Assembly: GCA_023394965.1 (NCBI GenBank)
Contig: JAEWZX010000018.1
Span: 53,641 to 117,640 of the forward strand
Source of the DNA: Pseudomonadota bacterium
GTDB taxonomy: Bacteria > Pseudomonadota > Alphaproteobacteria > Sphingomonadales > Sphingomonadaceae
Reading direction: 5' to 3'
Length of the DNA stretch: 64,000 nt
This document shows, piece after piece, positions 14,833-25,583 of this stretch. The translations under genes were made by a program, and so were the position numbers. Below the pieces are notes generated by a model. It was not told the origin of the DNA. It did not search any database and was given only the letters and a program-made list of their open reading frames with translations. Numbering within the stretch: position 1 is the first letter of the stretch; each line of letters begins with the position of its first letter.

Positions 14833-16257
14833 ATGACGCACGATACGGCCATGAAGCCCACGCCCGCCAATCCAGGCGTGGGCGGTGACGGCTGGCGCGA
14901 CGAATTTCGCGCGACATTGCGGCTGAGCTGGCCGCTGGCGGTTGCCAATCTGTTGCAGATGCTGACCTATGCCGTGGACGTGATCTTCATCGCCCGGCTG
15001 GGCGAACAGCAATTGGCGGCATCGGCGCTGGCAGTCGCCATATTCGGCATGGTCCTGTGGGCACTTTCCGGGCTGACCGGCGCCGTCGCCCCGGTGGCGG
15101 CTGCGGAACTGGGCGAACGCGCGCCAGCGCTGCGTCCGGTCCGCAGATCGGTTCGCATGGCCCTTTGGCTGGCGCTGTTCGCAGGGATCGGCGGCATGGG
15201 ACTGTGCCTGATGCTCGGCCCGCTGATGCGGGTGACGGGCCAGGAACCGCAAATCATTGCCATGGCAATCGAATACAACACGTTGCTGGTGTTTTCGATG
15301 GTGCCCATGCTGTTCAACAACGTGCTGCGCAGTTTCGTTTCGACGCTGAATCGGCCAATCTTTGCCACGGCGATCACTGCTGGCGGAATTTTCGTCAATG
15401 CGGCGGCCAATTATGCTTTCATCTTCGGCAATCTGGGCGCGCCGGAACTCGGTCTCAAGGGGGCGGCGGTGGCGACGATCGCGACCACGCTGACCACGCT
15501 GGTCGCCTATATCGTCGCCATCCGCCTCGATTCGCGCCTGCACCGCTATCGCGTCTTCGGCCGCCTGTGGTCTCCCGACTGGGCGCGCCTTCGGCACATC
15601 GCCGCCATCGGCACGCCGATCGCGCTGACGATCACCGCGGAAGCAGGCATTTTCGGTGCGGCAGCTTTCCTGATGGGCAATATCGGTGCCAGCGAACTGG
15701 CTGCGCATACGGTGGCCATGCAGATTGCCGCGCTCGCCTTCCAGGTGCCGTTCGGCATGGGGCAGGCGGCAACGATCCGCGTCGGCTATTTCTATGGCGC
15801 CCGCGATAGTGCCGGCATCCGGCGCGCAGGGTGGACTGCGATTGCGGTGGGCACCGGTTTCATGGCGCTGACGGCACTGGCGATGATCATCATCCCAAAG
15901 CCGCTGATCGCGATCTATGTCGATCCATGGGACCCGAAAAACGCCGTACTGGTGGGCTTTGCCCTGCAATACATCGTCATCGCTGCGGCCTTTCAACTGG
16001 TCGATGGCGTGCAGGCTGTCGCTGCCGGTGCCCTGCGCGGATTGCAGGATACCCGCGTGCCCATGTGGATCGCTGCCTTCGCCTACTGGGTACCAGGCAT
16101 CGGAACCGCGCTGGTGCTGGGCTTTGCCACCCCGCTCGAAGGGATCGGCGTGTGGATCGGCCTGGCCATGGGCCTGACCTTCGCCGCCGCCCTGCTGGGC
16201 TGGCGCTGGCATCGACGCGATGTGCTGGGCCTGACAATACGGCCCGCCAGTCGATAG
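14833..16257 (+). CDS. MATE family multidrug and toxin extrusion transporter
   Basis: 474 residues, two MatE domains and about 12 helices. Family features include LSWPLAVANLLQMLTYAVDV in TM1, the QMLTYAVDVIFIARLG segment, and the second-half counterpart IGTPIALTITAEAGIFGAAA with AAHTVAMQIAALAFQVPFGM. Exports cationic drugs or metabolites in exchange for Na+ or H+. The start is uncertain: an ATG at 14833 and another at 14851 are both possible, neither with a strong ribosome site; a longer frame reaches 14677 but adds an arginine-rich non-family segment. Divergent from the FloR-like exporter, so two exporters share one intergenic region. Substrate cannot be told from sequence. Confidence 0.9.
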   Translation: MTHDTAMKPTPANPGVGGDGWRDEFRATLRLSWPLAVANLLQMLTYAVDVIFIARLGEQQLAASALAVAIFGMVLWALSGLTGAVAPVAAAELGERAPALRPVRRSVRMALWLALFAGIGGMGLCLMLGPLMRVTGQEPQIIAMAIEYNTLLVFSMVPMLFNNVLRSFVSTLNRPIFATAITAGGIFVNAAANYAFIFGNLGAPELGLKGAAVATIATTLTTLVAYIVAIRLDSRLHRYRVFGRLWSPDWARLRHIAAIGTPIALTITAEAGIFGAAAFLMGNIGASELAAHTVAMQIAALAFQVPFGMGQAATIRVGYFYGARDSAGIRRAGWTAIAVGTGFMALTALAMIIIPKPLIAIYVDPWDPKNAVLVGFALQYIVIAAAFQLVDGVQAVAAGALRGLQDTRVPMWIAAFAYWVPGIGTALVLGFATPLEGIGVWIGLAMGLTFAAALLGWRWHRRDVLGLTIRPASR

Positions 16258-16258
16258 C

Positions 16259-17092
16259 TCAGGCGGGGCGCTGAATGACTTCGCGCTGCGGGAAGGGGAT
16301 CGAAATGCCGACATCGTCGAAGCGCGCCTTGGTCGCTTCGGTGAGGTCCCACGACAGCGCCAGATAATCGCCCGTGGCACACCACACCCGCATACCGATA
16401 CCAACCGAACTGTCATCGAGCGAGCTGACGAAAGTCTGCGGGGCAGGATCAGCCAGCACACGCTCATCCGCCTCTGCCAGTTCCAGCAGTTCCTGGCGTG
16501 CCTGCTGCATGCTGTCACCATAGCCGATGCCCACGATCAGCTCGAGCCGACGGGTTGGATGACGGTTGAGGTTGACGATCGCCTGATTCCACAGCTCCGA
16601 GTTGGGGACCATCACGAAGAGCCCGTCGAACTGCTTCAGTTCGGTGGTGAACAGGCCGATCTGCTGAACCGTGCCCGAAATGGAGCCCGCATTGATTGAT
16701 TCGCCGATCTTGAACGGCTTTTGCACCAGGATCATCACACCCGATGCAACATTGCTGAGCGTGCCCTGAAGCGCGAGGCCGACCGCCAGGGCCATCCCGC
16801 CCAGTGCCGCCAGAATGCTGGTGGTCTGGACCCCGAACTGGCCCAGCACGGTGACCAGCACCAGCGCCCACAGCGCGTATTTGACCAGATTGGACAGGAA
16901 ATTCCCCACCGTCGCATCGATGCGATCCGAACGGTTCATCGCCCGGGCCACCCAGCCCGAAATGATTCCGGCCAGCAGCAGGCCGATCACCAGCACGGCA
17001 AAGGCACCGGCGATCTCCACCATATTTAGCCGCAACCACATCCATATCTGTTCGGGAATGGTCAGAGCGTTGATGTTCTGGTTGGCTGGCAT
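16259..17092 (-). CDS. Small-conductance mechanosensitive channel (MscS family)
   Basis: 277 residues, the compact MscS architecture: three membrane helices in the first 110 residues (VEIAGAFAVLVIGLLLAGII; YALWALVLVTVLGQFG; SILAALGGMALAVGLALQGT), the glycine/alanine pore helix continuing to LSNVASGVMILVQKPFKIGE, then the beta domain (INAGSISGTVQQIGLFTTEL) and the alpha-beta C-terminal domain. Opens under membrane tension to release solutes after osmotic downshock. The gene converges on the MATE gene with only one base between the stops. It is one of three distinct MscS-family proteins in the window. Confidence 0.95.
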   Translation of the reverse strand: MPANQNINALTIPEQIWMWLRLNMVEIAGAFAVLVIGLLLAGIISGWVARAMNRSDRIDATVGNFLSNLVKYALWALVLVTVLGQFGVQTTSILAALGGMALAVGLALQGTLSNVASGVMILVQKPFKIGESINAGSISGTVQQIGLFTTELKQFDGLFVMVPNSELWNQAIVNLNRHPTRRLELIVGIGYGDSMQQARQELLELAEADERVLADPAPQTFVSSLDDSSVGIGMRVWCATGDYLALSWDLTEATKARFDDVGISIPFPQREVIQRPA

Positions 17093-17210
17093 GACAGTCG
17101 GCCCTTTTTAATGGCTTATCGGATTCGGGCGCGCGATAGGGAACCGGGCGCAGCTTGGCCACCCCCGGCCACGGCCCGCCGCGCAGGACAATTTTTTGTT
17201 CGCGCACCCG

Positions 17211-17272
17211 TTGACACCCCGCCGGACCGCCCCCAAATGCCCCGCGCTGGCACTCTCATTGTGGGAGTGCCA
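17211..17272 (+). promoter_or_regulatory. groESL promoter region with CIRCE operator
   Basis: TTGACA at 17211-17216 is a consensus -35; the -10 at the right distance is weak. Downstream, TGGCACTC (17248-17255), a 9-base spacer and GAGTGCCA (17265-17272) form the CIRCE inverted repeat, the binding site of the HrcA heat-shock repressor (consensus TTAGCACTC-N9-GAGTGCTAA). It lies 35 bases before the groES ATG, so groESL is very likely repressed by HrcA and induced by heat. Confidence 0.92.
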
Positions 17273-17307
17273 ACGAACATTCACACTCATTCAAGAGGTC
17301 ACAGACA

Positions 17308-17595
17308 ATGGCATTTCGTCCGCTGCACGACCGCGTACTGGTCCGTCGCATCGAAGCCGATGAGAAGACCGCAGGCGGCATCATCATCCCCGACAGCGCC
17401 AAGGAAAAGCCGAGCGAAGGCGAAGTCGTTTCCGTTGGCACCGGCGCCAAGGCGGAAGACGGCTCGGTCACTCCGCTCGACGTCAAGGCCGGCGATCGCG
17501 TGCTGTTCGGCAAGTGGTCGGGCACCGAAGTCAAGCTCGACGGCGAAGACCTGCTGATCATGAAGGAAAGCGACATCATGGGGATCATCGGCTGA
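17308..17595 (+). CDS. groES: Co-chaperonin GroES (Hsp10)
   Basis: 95 residues with the family start MAFRPLHDRVLVRRIEADEK, the mobile loop (KTAGGIIIPDSAKEKPSEGE) and GDRVLFGKWSGTEVK. Seven copies cap the GroEL cavity. AGAGGT precedes the ATG. groEL follows 85 bases downstream, and a CIRCE site controls the operon. Confidence 0.99.
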   Translation: MAFRPLHDRVLVRRIEADEKTAGGIIIPDSAKEKPSEGEVVSVGTGAKAEDGSVTPLDVKAGDRVLFGKWSGTEVKLDGEDLLIMKESDIMGIIG

Positions 17596-17680
17596 TCCCG
17601 TTTCCTTCGTCATGACACTGTCAACTGTGTCAACTTCAGTAGTCTGATCGAATAGAAATCTGAACGGAAAGGACAGCATT

Positions 17681-19327
<1,647 letters not shown>

Positions 19328-19351
19328 GCCTTACTCCCTACCGACAGACAG

Positions 19352-19384
19352 AGGCCCGGCAGGAGCGATCCTGCCGGGCCTTTC
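19352..19384 (+). terminator. Intrinsic terminator of groESL
   Basis: Perfect 13-bp stem (19352-19364 with 19369-19381), GCGA loop, then TTTC. Confidence 0.9.
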
Positions 19385-19582
19385 GTTTGAAACAGCAAAG
19401 AATCGGGTTTCCGCAGCAAATTCCCAACCAGATCGGCAAACCCACTCAACTCGTCGCACGTGAGGGACACATTCAGTTTTCTGCCTTTCTTTAGACACAA
19501 TTGAACCCGGCAGGTGTTCGCAAACCTCCTGCAAACCCTCATGTCATGGGCACAGGGAACACCAGTTCAAAGGAAACCCATT

Positions 19583-19957
19583 ATGAAAACCCTCAACATT
19601 CTGTTCGCCAGCTCTGCCATGATCCTCGCCAGCGCCGCCTCGGCACAGGTGATGGATGATCAGTCTGCAGACCCGGCCACCGCACCGGCTCAGGAAGCCC
19701 CGGCCATGGATGATTCCGCTGAGGCAGCAACCTTCAGCGACACCGAGGTGAAGAGCTTCGCCACGGCAGTCGTGAAACTTCAGAGCCTCACGGGCGATGA
19801 AGCAACCAAGCAGCAGCAGGCCGCCCAGATCGTTGCCGATGCTGGCATCGATGCCGAAACTTTCAACGCGATCGGCACCGCGATGCAGACCGATCCCGAA
19901 TTGGCGCAGCGCGTTCAGCTGGCAGCCGCCGAAGTCCAGCCCGACCCCGCCGGATAA
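19583..19957 (+). CDS. DUF4168 secreted protein
   Basis: 124 residues. Signal peptide MKTLNILFASSAMILASAAS with likely cleavage after ASA, an acidic linker (DDQSADPATAPAQEAPAMDD), then a DUF4168 domain: FSDTEVKSFATAVVKLQSL, QQQAAQIVADAGIDAETFNA and TAMQTDPELAQRVQLAA match the family's three-helix pattern. Periplasmic; function of DUF4168 is unknown. The ATG at 19583 has AAAGGA upstream. It stands alone after groESL with a hairpin behind it. Confidence 0.8.
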   Translation: MKTLNILFASSAMILASAASAQVMDDQSADPATAPAQEAPAMDDSAEAATFSDTEVKSFATAVVKLQSLTGDEATKQQQAAQIVADAGIDAETFNAIGTAMQTDPELAQRVQLAAAEVQPDPAG

Positions 19958-19980
19958 CTGGCGAATGCCTCTGACAGATG

Positions 19981-20013
19981 GGCCCCCGCTGGATAATCCG
20001 GCAGGGGCCTTGT
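19981..20013 (+). terminator. Probable terminator after the DUF4168 gene
   Basis: GGCCCCCGCTGGA and TCCGGCAGGGGCC pair across a TAA loop with an internal mismatch; the T-run is short (TTGTC). Confidence 0.55.
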
Positions 20014-20043
20014 CATTTGCGGTTAGCGAGCGGACAGGAGCGG

Positions 20044-22230
20044 TCAGCCGCCCTTGCTGCGGCTCTTTTCCGCAGCCACGACCAGTTCCTGCGGCCAGGT
20101 AACCTGGGTCTGCGTCTGTGGATTGAATAGCCCGTCTGAATAAACGGCCCCTTCGGCCGCTGCGATTTCGGCTGCGGTCAGAAACTCGCTCGGCTCAAGC
20201 GCGAAGACGTCCAGCCCGCGGCTGATTTCCGTCGCGTAGATACGGCCATTGTACCAGTAAGCAGACCAGTACCCACCGGTTACAAGCTGGTCCTTGTCGA
20301 TTGGCCCGCGGTCGAAATAGGCGATCTCGTGAATGTTCTGATCGTCGGTGAAGTCGATCACGCTGATGCCGCCCTGATACCACGCCTGCACAAAGATATC
20401 GCGGCCCGGGACGGGAATGATCGAGCCATTATGGGCGACGCAATTTTCCTTGTCCCCCTGCGGGGTCGGCAGCTTGTAGGTTCCACGATAGACAAGCTTG
20501 CCGTTCTCTATGCCGTAGAACGCATCGGCGCCCCAGTTTTTGGGATCGCCCGCCTGACAGCGCGGGCGCCCGCCCCCGCCCCATTCATCTGTGAACAGCA
20601 CTTTGGTGCCATCATTGTTGAATGTCGCGGAATGCCAATAAGCAAAGCCCTTGTCGGTGACATCGTCGATCCGCTGCGGTTTCAGCGGATCCGAAATGTC
20701 GAGGATGATACCATTGCCCGAACAGGCTCCTGCGGCCAGCTTCTTGGATGGGAAGACGGTGATGTCGTGGCACTGATTCGTCTGGCTGGTATCCTGCGTG
20801 CCGTCACCATGGTCGCCGCCACCCCACAGCCCGGCAATCTCGCCGTCTCGTGCGAAAACCCTTGGGCGATCAACGATGCGGGCCTTCGCCGGATCGGCAA
20901 TGGGAATCTCGATTACATCGATGCTGAACAGCGCCGTGTTGTCGCCCGCCGCGCTGAAACAACCGGCAACCTCTTCCGCGTCACGCACGTAGCTGGTGCC
21001 CGAATTGTAGACGATCAGCCGCCGGTCGTCGGCATCGACGATCGAATGGGTATGGCTGCCGCGGCAAGTCTGTACCTGACCGACCTGGCGGGGACGCGTG
21101 ATGTCAGAAATGTCGAATATGCGCAGGCCACGGAACCGCTCCTCGCTGACCTTGTCGTCCACCCCCTGCAGCCCGCAATCGATCCGGCCGCGGCGGTCTT
21201 CCACGCTCATGATCAGCAGGTCGCCCGTAATCGACACATCGCCTTGGCCACCAGGGCAGACGACCGAACTTACCAGTTCCGGCACCCCGTCCTGCCCCAG
21301 ACGATAAGCGTTGAAGCCATGATAACTGCCCGCGACCAGCATATCGCCGCTGAACGCCATATCGGTGAAAGCGAAGCTCAGCAGCGATCCACGCTCACCA
21401 AATTCCGCCTTGTCCTCATCCTCGCCACCATCACGCCGCGCCTTGCCAAGCTTGTCTTCATCCTTGTCCTTCTCCTTCACCGGCTGCAACTGCGCCGGAT
21501 TCTCGGGATCGAAAAAGCCCGCCGGTTTGCCAAGGGCAATAACATGTCGGAGATTCGAGATCGCCTCGCCCGCATTGCGAAAGCCTGGCTTCAGCGTGGC
21601 GCGGGGGTCGGCAGAGAGCTTGGCGAGCGTCGCGTTCATTCGGTCGATCTCGGACCGTTGGTCCGACACGACGTCATTGGTGAATTCATACATCACCGGA
21701 TCGTAAGCGCTGCCGGAAACGCTGTGCAGCGCATCCACCATATCCACCGCACCCAAGTGGTGCGCGACCATCAGTTCAAGAAAGAGGCGGTCGAAAGCCG
21801 TGCCGCTCGATGCCGCAAGCTCCCGCATCTGTTCCGGTGAAGCCATCCCCTTCATGATATGATGGGCGTGGCCCATGCCCTGCATGTCCACCTCGAGATT
21901 GCGGTCCGCCAGCCAGGTCCGCATGAAATCCATTTCATCCTTCTGTCCGGCCTCAATCCGGTCAGCGGTCTTCAGCACAGCTTCGTTATTGGTGCGTTGT
22001 TTCACCAATTGCGCCATATCGACGGCCTGCTGATGATGAACGATCATCCCTTGCATGAAAGAGACGTCGGCCGGTGAGAAGCGCGTATCGGAAAGGGCGA
22101 TGGCCTGCTTGGCATCGATGACACGGGGCTCTGCACCGGGTGCGCCTGGAAGAACGATCGGCACGCCCTGCGCGGCGAGCGGTGCGGTGGTCACGAGCAG
22201 CGCGGCGACCAGTGAAAGGCGTACGATCAT
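20044..22230 (-). CDS. Exported DUF305 plus LVIVD-repeat protein
   Basis: 728 residues from the ATG at 22230, which has GAGGGAG nine bases upstream and opens a signal peptide (MIVRLSLVAALLVTTAPLAA). The first part (about residues 40-200) is a DUF305 ferritin-like helical domain with paired metal-ligand-like motifs MIVHHQQAVDMA and MVAHHLGAVDMV. After a charged linker (KEKDKDEDKLGKARRDGGED) a large beta-propeller-like part follows, with LVIVD-type units such as FRGLRIFDISDITRPRQVG and GNGIILDISDPLKPQRIDD. DUF305 proteins are linked with metal, often copper, handling; LVIVD proteins are surface or periplasmic. A fusion of the two is uncommon in my experience. Function unknown; exported location is well supported. 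Confidence 0.82.
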   Translation of the reverse strand: MIVRLSLVAALLVTTAPLAAQGVPIVLPGAPGAEPRVIDAKQAIALSDTRFSPADVSFMQGMIVHHQQAVDMAQLVKQRTNNEAVLKTADRIEAGQKDEMDFMRTWLADRNLEVDMQGMGHAHHIMKGMASPEQMRELAASSGTAFDRLFLELMVAHHLGAVDMVDALHSVSGSAYDPVMYEFTNDVVSDQRSEIDRMNATLAKLSADPRATLKPGFRNAGEAISNLRHVIALGKPAGFFDPENPAQLQPVKEKDKDEDKLGKARRDGGEDEDKAEFGERGSLLSFAFTDMAFSGDMLVAGSYHGFNAYRLGQDGVPELVSSVVCPGGQGDVSITGDLLIMSVEDRRGRIDCGLQGVDDKVSEERFRGLRIFDISDITRPRQVGQVQTCRGSHTHSIVDADDRRLIVYNSGTSYVRDAEEVAGCFSAAGDNTALFSIDVIEIPIADPAKARIVDRPRVFARDGEIAGLWGGGDHGDGTQDTSQTNQCHDITVFPSKKLAAGACSGNGIILDISDPLKPQRIDDVTDKGFAYWHSATFNNDGTKVLFTDEWGGGGRPRCQAGDPKNWGADAFYGIENGKLVYRGTYKLPTPQGDKENCVAHNGSIIPVPGRDIFVQAWYQGGISVIDFTDDQNIHEIAYFDRGPIDKDQLVTGGYWSAYWYNGRIYATEISRGLDVFALEPSEFLTAAEIAAAEGAVYSDGLFNPQTQTQVTWPQELVVAAEKSRSKGG

Positions 22231-22296
22231 TGTTGACTCCCTCAAATCAGCACAATGGCTAGCATTCCGGGAATGGTTGGCAATCAAGTTTGTCGG

Positions 22297-23583
22297 TCAG
22301 CCGAATTTTCCGCGCCGAGGCCCAAGATAACCGAACAGATACGCCGCGACCTTGCGCATCTGAATCTCTTCGGCACCTTCAGTAATGCGATAGCGCCGAT
22401 GGTGACGGTAAATATGTTCGAAGGGCTTGTGCCGCGAGTAGCCGATCCCACCATGGACCTGCATCGCTCTGTCCGCGGCCTGACACACCAGCCTGTTGGC
22501 CCAGTAATTGCACATGGACACCTTGTCCGAGATCGTCTTCTCGATTTCCTCGTGCGGCATGTTGTCCATCTCCCATGCCGTCTTGTAGATCAGTAAACGC
22601 AACATCTCGCACTGGGTGGCCAATTCGACCAGCGGGAACTGGATCGCCTGATTTTTCGCCAGTTCCTCACCGAAGGGTTTGCGTTCCCGCGCATAGCGGA
22701 CACTTTCTTCGACGCAGTATTGCGCCGCACCCAGGCTGCTCGCCGCCTGTCGAATGCGGTTCTGGTGGACAAAGCTCTGCGCCAGAGCCAGCCCGCGCCC
22801 TTCCTGTCCCAAAATCGCGCTGTCAGGCACCCATACATCGGTGAAAGACAGGCGCGGATGATCAGTGGGCATGTTGAAGGTCCACATCCACTCTTCAATC
22901 TCCAGCCCCGGCGCCGGATTGGGAACAAGAAAACAGGTGACCCCTTTAGCATCACCATCCTCGCCCGATGTGCGGGCGAACAACGCGCAATGGGTGGCTA
23001 CGTGCATGCCGGTGATCCACATCTTCTCGCCGTCAATCCGCCAGCCGTCGACGCCGTTCCGTGTTTCGCGCTTCGCTGTGGTTTCCATCCAGGTGGCGTC
23101 GCTACCGTGCTCGGGTTCGGTCAGACCGAAAGCGACGCGTCGGGTGCCCTCGAAGCCACCAGTGATGAATTCGTCTTTCTGCTCCTCCGTGCCGAAGGCT
23201 TCGAACATAGCAACGAAGGGAAAGTTGCCCACGATTGAATGCTCATTCTGCAGATCGTTGTGCAGCCCCAGACCGCGCTGCGCAAAGCGGTCGCGGATCA
23301 CCGCCATCCAGAGGTTCGATCCGTCTTGGCCGCCGTATTTCTTCGGCGCCGAGAAACGCCAGTGTCCGGCTTTGTCCGCCGCCTTGCGTGCCTTGCCCAG
23401 CAGGCCTTCCCATTCGTGGTTCGGCAGGCCGCCTCGGTCCCAATCTGTGCGCGCATCCTCGCGGCGGTGGTCGAAGAAACGGATGTTGTCGTCGGTCGCA
23501 ACGAGTGGCTCGATCGTGCTCTTGATGAAAGTCTCAAGCTCCGCATAATATTCCTCGAGCGCCTGTGGTATTGCGAACTCCAT
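22297..23583 (-). CDS. Acyl-CoA dehydrogenase family protein
   Basis: 428-residue flavoenzyme from the ATG at 23583 (AGGAGAGG upstream). Sequence signs: FGLTEPEHGSDATWMETTA (FAD/substrate loop), DGEKMWITG, FTDVWVPDSAILGQEGRGL, and the C-terminal QVHGGIGYSRHKPFEHIYRH where the family's FAD contacts lie. It belongs to the long ACAD10/11-like subgroup that acts with a kinase-like partner, and indeed its ATG overlaps the stop of the upstream phosphotransferase gene (TGATG). Probably oxidises an unusual (branched or hydroxylated) acyl-CoA; the substrate is not determined. Confidence 0.93.
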   Translation of the reverse strand: MEFAIPQALEEYYAELETFIKSTIEPLVATDDNIRFFDHRREDARTDWDRGGLPNHEWEGLLGKARKAADKAGHWRFSAPKKYGGQDGSNLWMAVIRDRFAQRGLGLHNDLQNEHSIVGNFPFVAMFEAFGTEEQKDEFITGGFEGTRRVAFGLTEPEHGSDATWMETTAKRETRNGVDGWRIDGEKMWITGMHVATHCALFARTSGEDGDAKGVTCFLVPNPAPGLEIEEWMWTFNMPTDHPRLSFTDVWVPDSAILGQEGRGLALAQSFVHQNRIRQAASSLGAAQYCVEESVRYARERKPFGEELAKNQAIQFPLVELATQCEMLRLLIYKTAWEMDNMPHEEIEKTISDKVSMCNYWANRLVCQAADRAMQVHGGIGYSRHKPFEHIYRHHRRYRITEGAEEIQMRKVAAYLFGYLGPRRGKFG

Positions 23584-24941
23584 CAGTCCTCTCCTGTCCA
23601 TATCTCGCGTGCTAGTGCGAGCATCGGATATTTGGGTACATCTGCGCTCAGCTTGTCGAGCGCACCGCGGCGCAGCCGGGCAAGCAGACCTGCCCACGCG
23701 AGCGTCACCTCCCCTGACAGCGCCGCGTTGGCCAGCGCCTCATCCTCTACCTCGACGCCATATTCGGCGTTGCGCGCAATCATGCCTAGTGCATTGCGCG
23801 CAACGGCCAACTGGAAGCGATCATGGCCTTCCATGCGATCCTTCACAGTGGCGAGCCATTCGGCAATGGCAGTAGCGATTTCGCCCGCACTCGCCTCCCC
23901 CTGACACGTCTCGGGGGAGGTTACAGGCAGCAAGGGCCGGGCACGCTCCTGCTCGGGTGCATCTTCTTCCAGCAGAAGCAGCAAATCGAGCTCCTGCTCG
24001 CTCGTCCGGCGCGAGATTACGACGCGTTCCAGCATACGATCGTTACCACTGCGCCAAAAGCTCGCCATGCGCAGGCAGCCAAGTGCCCACCACACGGTCC
24101 GGTAGACCAGCCAGAAACGGAACCGCTCGCGATCAACCGGCCCACCACCGGCAGCCTCATAGGCGGCGAAATACTCCTCCAGCGTGCCCAGTCCCAGAGC
24201 AGGCCGGTCGACCCGAGAGAACCGCCAGACCGCCATGCAGCCGAAGGCAAGATCTTCATGTCGGTCACCGAAATGGCAAAGTTCCCAGTCGAGCACACCG
24301 GTAAGACGAGAATCAGCGGCAAGAATATTTCCGAGCCGGAAATCACCGTGATTGAGCACCGGCTCGATGCGCGCCGGCACATTGTCCCGCAACCATTTCA
24401 GACCAAGTGCAATAATCGGCCGGTTCCCGCCTGCCTCCCTGAAATGTTCGACGAGTTCTTCCACCGCCGCCGCGTAATCCAGTTCCGGAACATCACCCGG
24501 CAGTGCGGAACGCGGCAAGCCGTGGATGCGTGCCAGATCGCCCGCCATCTCACTCAGCAGGCGGGCTGGGTTCTCCATCAGCAGGATGGCGCGTGGATCG
24601 GGTGTGCCCGGAAGTGCACGCATCACGAAACCGCTGCCGATTCCGTCTTCGGGTGCGAGTTCTACGATGACTTCCGGTGCGGTTACCCCCGCCGCGTGGG
24701 CAGCGCGAATGATCGACGCTTCAGTGTCATGGCCGAATGGACGGCCTTCCATGAAAGCCGGGCTCGGGGCGCGGCGAAGAATGAAATCCTCGCCTCCGCT
24801 GGAAAAAGCCCAGCTCTCCATAGTGGCTCCACCAGTGAGGCGCCTAAGCTTTTTCGGGCCAGGTAAGCCAGTTCGCGTGAGGGCTGTCGCCAACCCTGCT
24901 GCAAGCGTATCCACGCTATCTATCTCTCCCATGCGGTTCAT
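23583..24941 (-). CDS. APH-type phosphotransferase fused to a DUF6285-like domain
   Basis: 452 residues. The first 330 form a choline/aminoglycoside-kinase-like fold: RLTGGATMESWAFSS (nucleotide loop), VLNHGDFRLGNILA (Brenner-type catalytic loop, HGD) and GVLDWELCHFGD (metal-binding DWE). The C-terminal about 100 residues (EIATAIAEWLATVKDRMEGH and ARNALGMIARNAEYGVEVED) look like DUF6285, a small domain usually encoded next to these genes. Human ACAD10/11 join a similar kinase to an acyl-CoA dehydrogenase to process 4-hydroxy acids; here the kinase gene is directly coupled to such a dehydrogenase. The start may be the first or fourth residue. Confidence 0.85.
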   Translation of the reverse strand: MNRMGEIDSVDTLAAGLATALTRTGLPGPKKLRRLTGGATMESWAFSSGGEDFILRRAPSPAFMEGRPFGHDTEASIIRAAHAAGVTAPEVIVELAPEDGIGSGFVMRALPGTPDPRAILLMENPARLLSEMAGDLARIHGLPRSALPGDVPELDYAAAVEELVEHFREAGGNRPIIALGLKWLRDNVPARIEPVLNHGDFRLGNILAADSRLTGVLDWELCHFGDRHEDLAFGCMAVWRFSRVDRPALGLGTLEEYFAAYEAAGGGPVDRERFRFWLVYRTVWWALGCLRMASFWRSGNDRMLERVVISRRTSEQELDLLLLLEEDAPEQERARPLLPVTSPETCQGEASAGEIATAIAEWLATVKDRMEGHDRFQLAVARNALGMIARNAEYGVEVEDEALANAALSGEVTLAWAGLLARLRRGALDKLSADVPKYPMLALAREIWTGED

Positions 24942-25036
24942 GTGTGCAGCGAAACGCCCTGCCGCTCAAGCCCGGACCTGTTGGTGCCCTCGCTCGTTGA
25001 CGTCACATAAGCCAATACCAAGAGGAGACTTCTTCA

Positions 25037-25444
25037 ATGCGCCTTCCGAATAATGCCCATGTAGCGATCGTCGACGGGGAAAATTTCATCGTCATGCGCA
25101 ATAGTGGAACGCCATTGGAGCCCAAGCTAGCCTCGGCTGAAAAGCCCGATCTCACCGTCACCAATTTCAGCGCGGGCATAAAGCATCAGGACCCTGTCAG
25201 TCAGCGGCACGGCAGAACCGATCTGAATGAACTGGCCCATGGCGCTGCCGCGGCAGAATGGCTCAACGCAAAGTCGATTTCGGGGGAAATAACAGACGTT
25301 CTGGTGATCGCAGACCCAAAGACGCTCGGTGAGATGCGGCGTCATTATCACACCGAGTTGCAAAAGCGCCTGGTTGGTGAAATCGACAAGACTCTATCGG
25401 GGGAGCCAACCGAAAAGATCGAAGAGGTTATCGCCAGTTCATAA
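25037..25444 (+). CDS. Host attachment protein family (PF10116-like)
   Basis: 135 residues: MRLPNNAHVAIVDGENFIVM at the start, QRHGRTDLNELAHGAAAAEW in the middle, and ITDVLVIADPKTLGEMRRHY with a basic helical end. This matches the family annotated as proteins for attachment to host cells, common in alphaproteobacteria; the fold resembles release-factor-like domains and the real role is unclear. AGGAG precedes the ATG by 10 bases. Single gene; two hairpins lie downstream (25451-25481 and 25492-25515). Confidence 0.82.
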   Translation: MRLPNNAHVAIVDGENFIVMRNSGTPLEPKLASAEKPDLTVTNFSAGIKHQDPVSQRHGRTDLNELAHGAAAAEWLNAKSISGEITDVLVIADPKTLGEMRRHYHTELQKRLVGEIDKTLSGEPTEKIEEVIASS

Positions 25445-25450
25445 CGATTC

Positions 25451-25515
25451 TTCCGGGCAGTTTATAACAACTGCCCGGGAATAGACTGTCCTGTCGACGA
25501 CACTTTTCGTCGACA
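25451..25515 (+). other. Two successive hairpins after the host attachment gene
   Basis: TTCCGGGCAGTT pairs with AACTGCCCGGGAA (one bulge; 25451-25481), and TGTCGACG pairs perfectly with CGTCGACA (25492-25499 and 25508-25515) around an 8-base loop. Neither has a proper T-tract; they may slow RNA decay or act as a weak terminator. Confidence 0.4.
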
Positions 25516-25583
25516 AGCCCTTGTATCGACACATTCTCCGGGCATTAACATTTGCCTAACCATGGAGGGTGTACGGGGTCGAT

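Noticed and set aside
14749..16521. 590-codon minus-strand frame over the MATE gene
   Set aside because: The MATE gene on plus has clear helices and motifs; the reverse frame is a composition artefact.
20329..21840. 503-codon plus-strand frame over the DUF305 gene
   Set aside because: Antisense of a gene with signal peptide, domain motifs and ribosome site.
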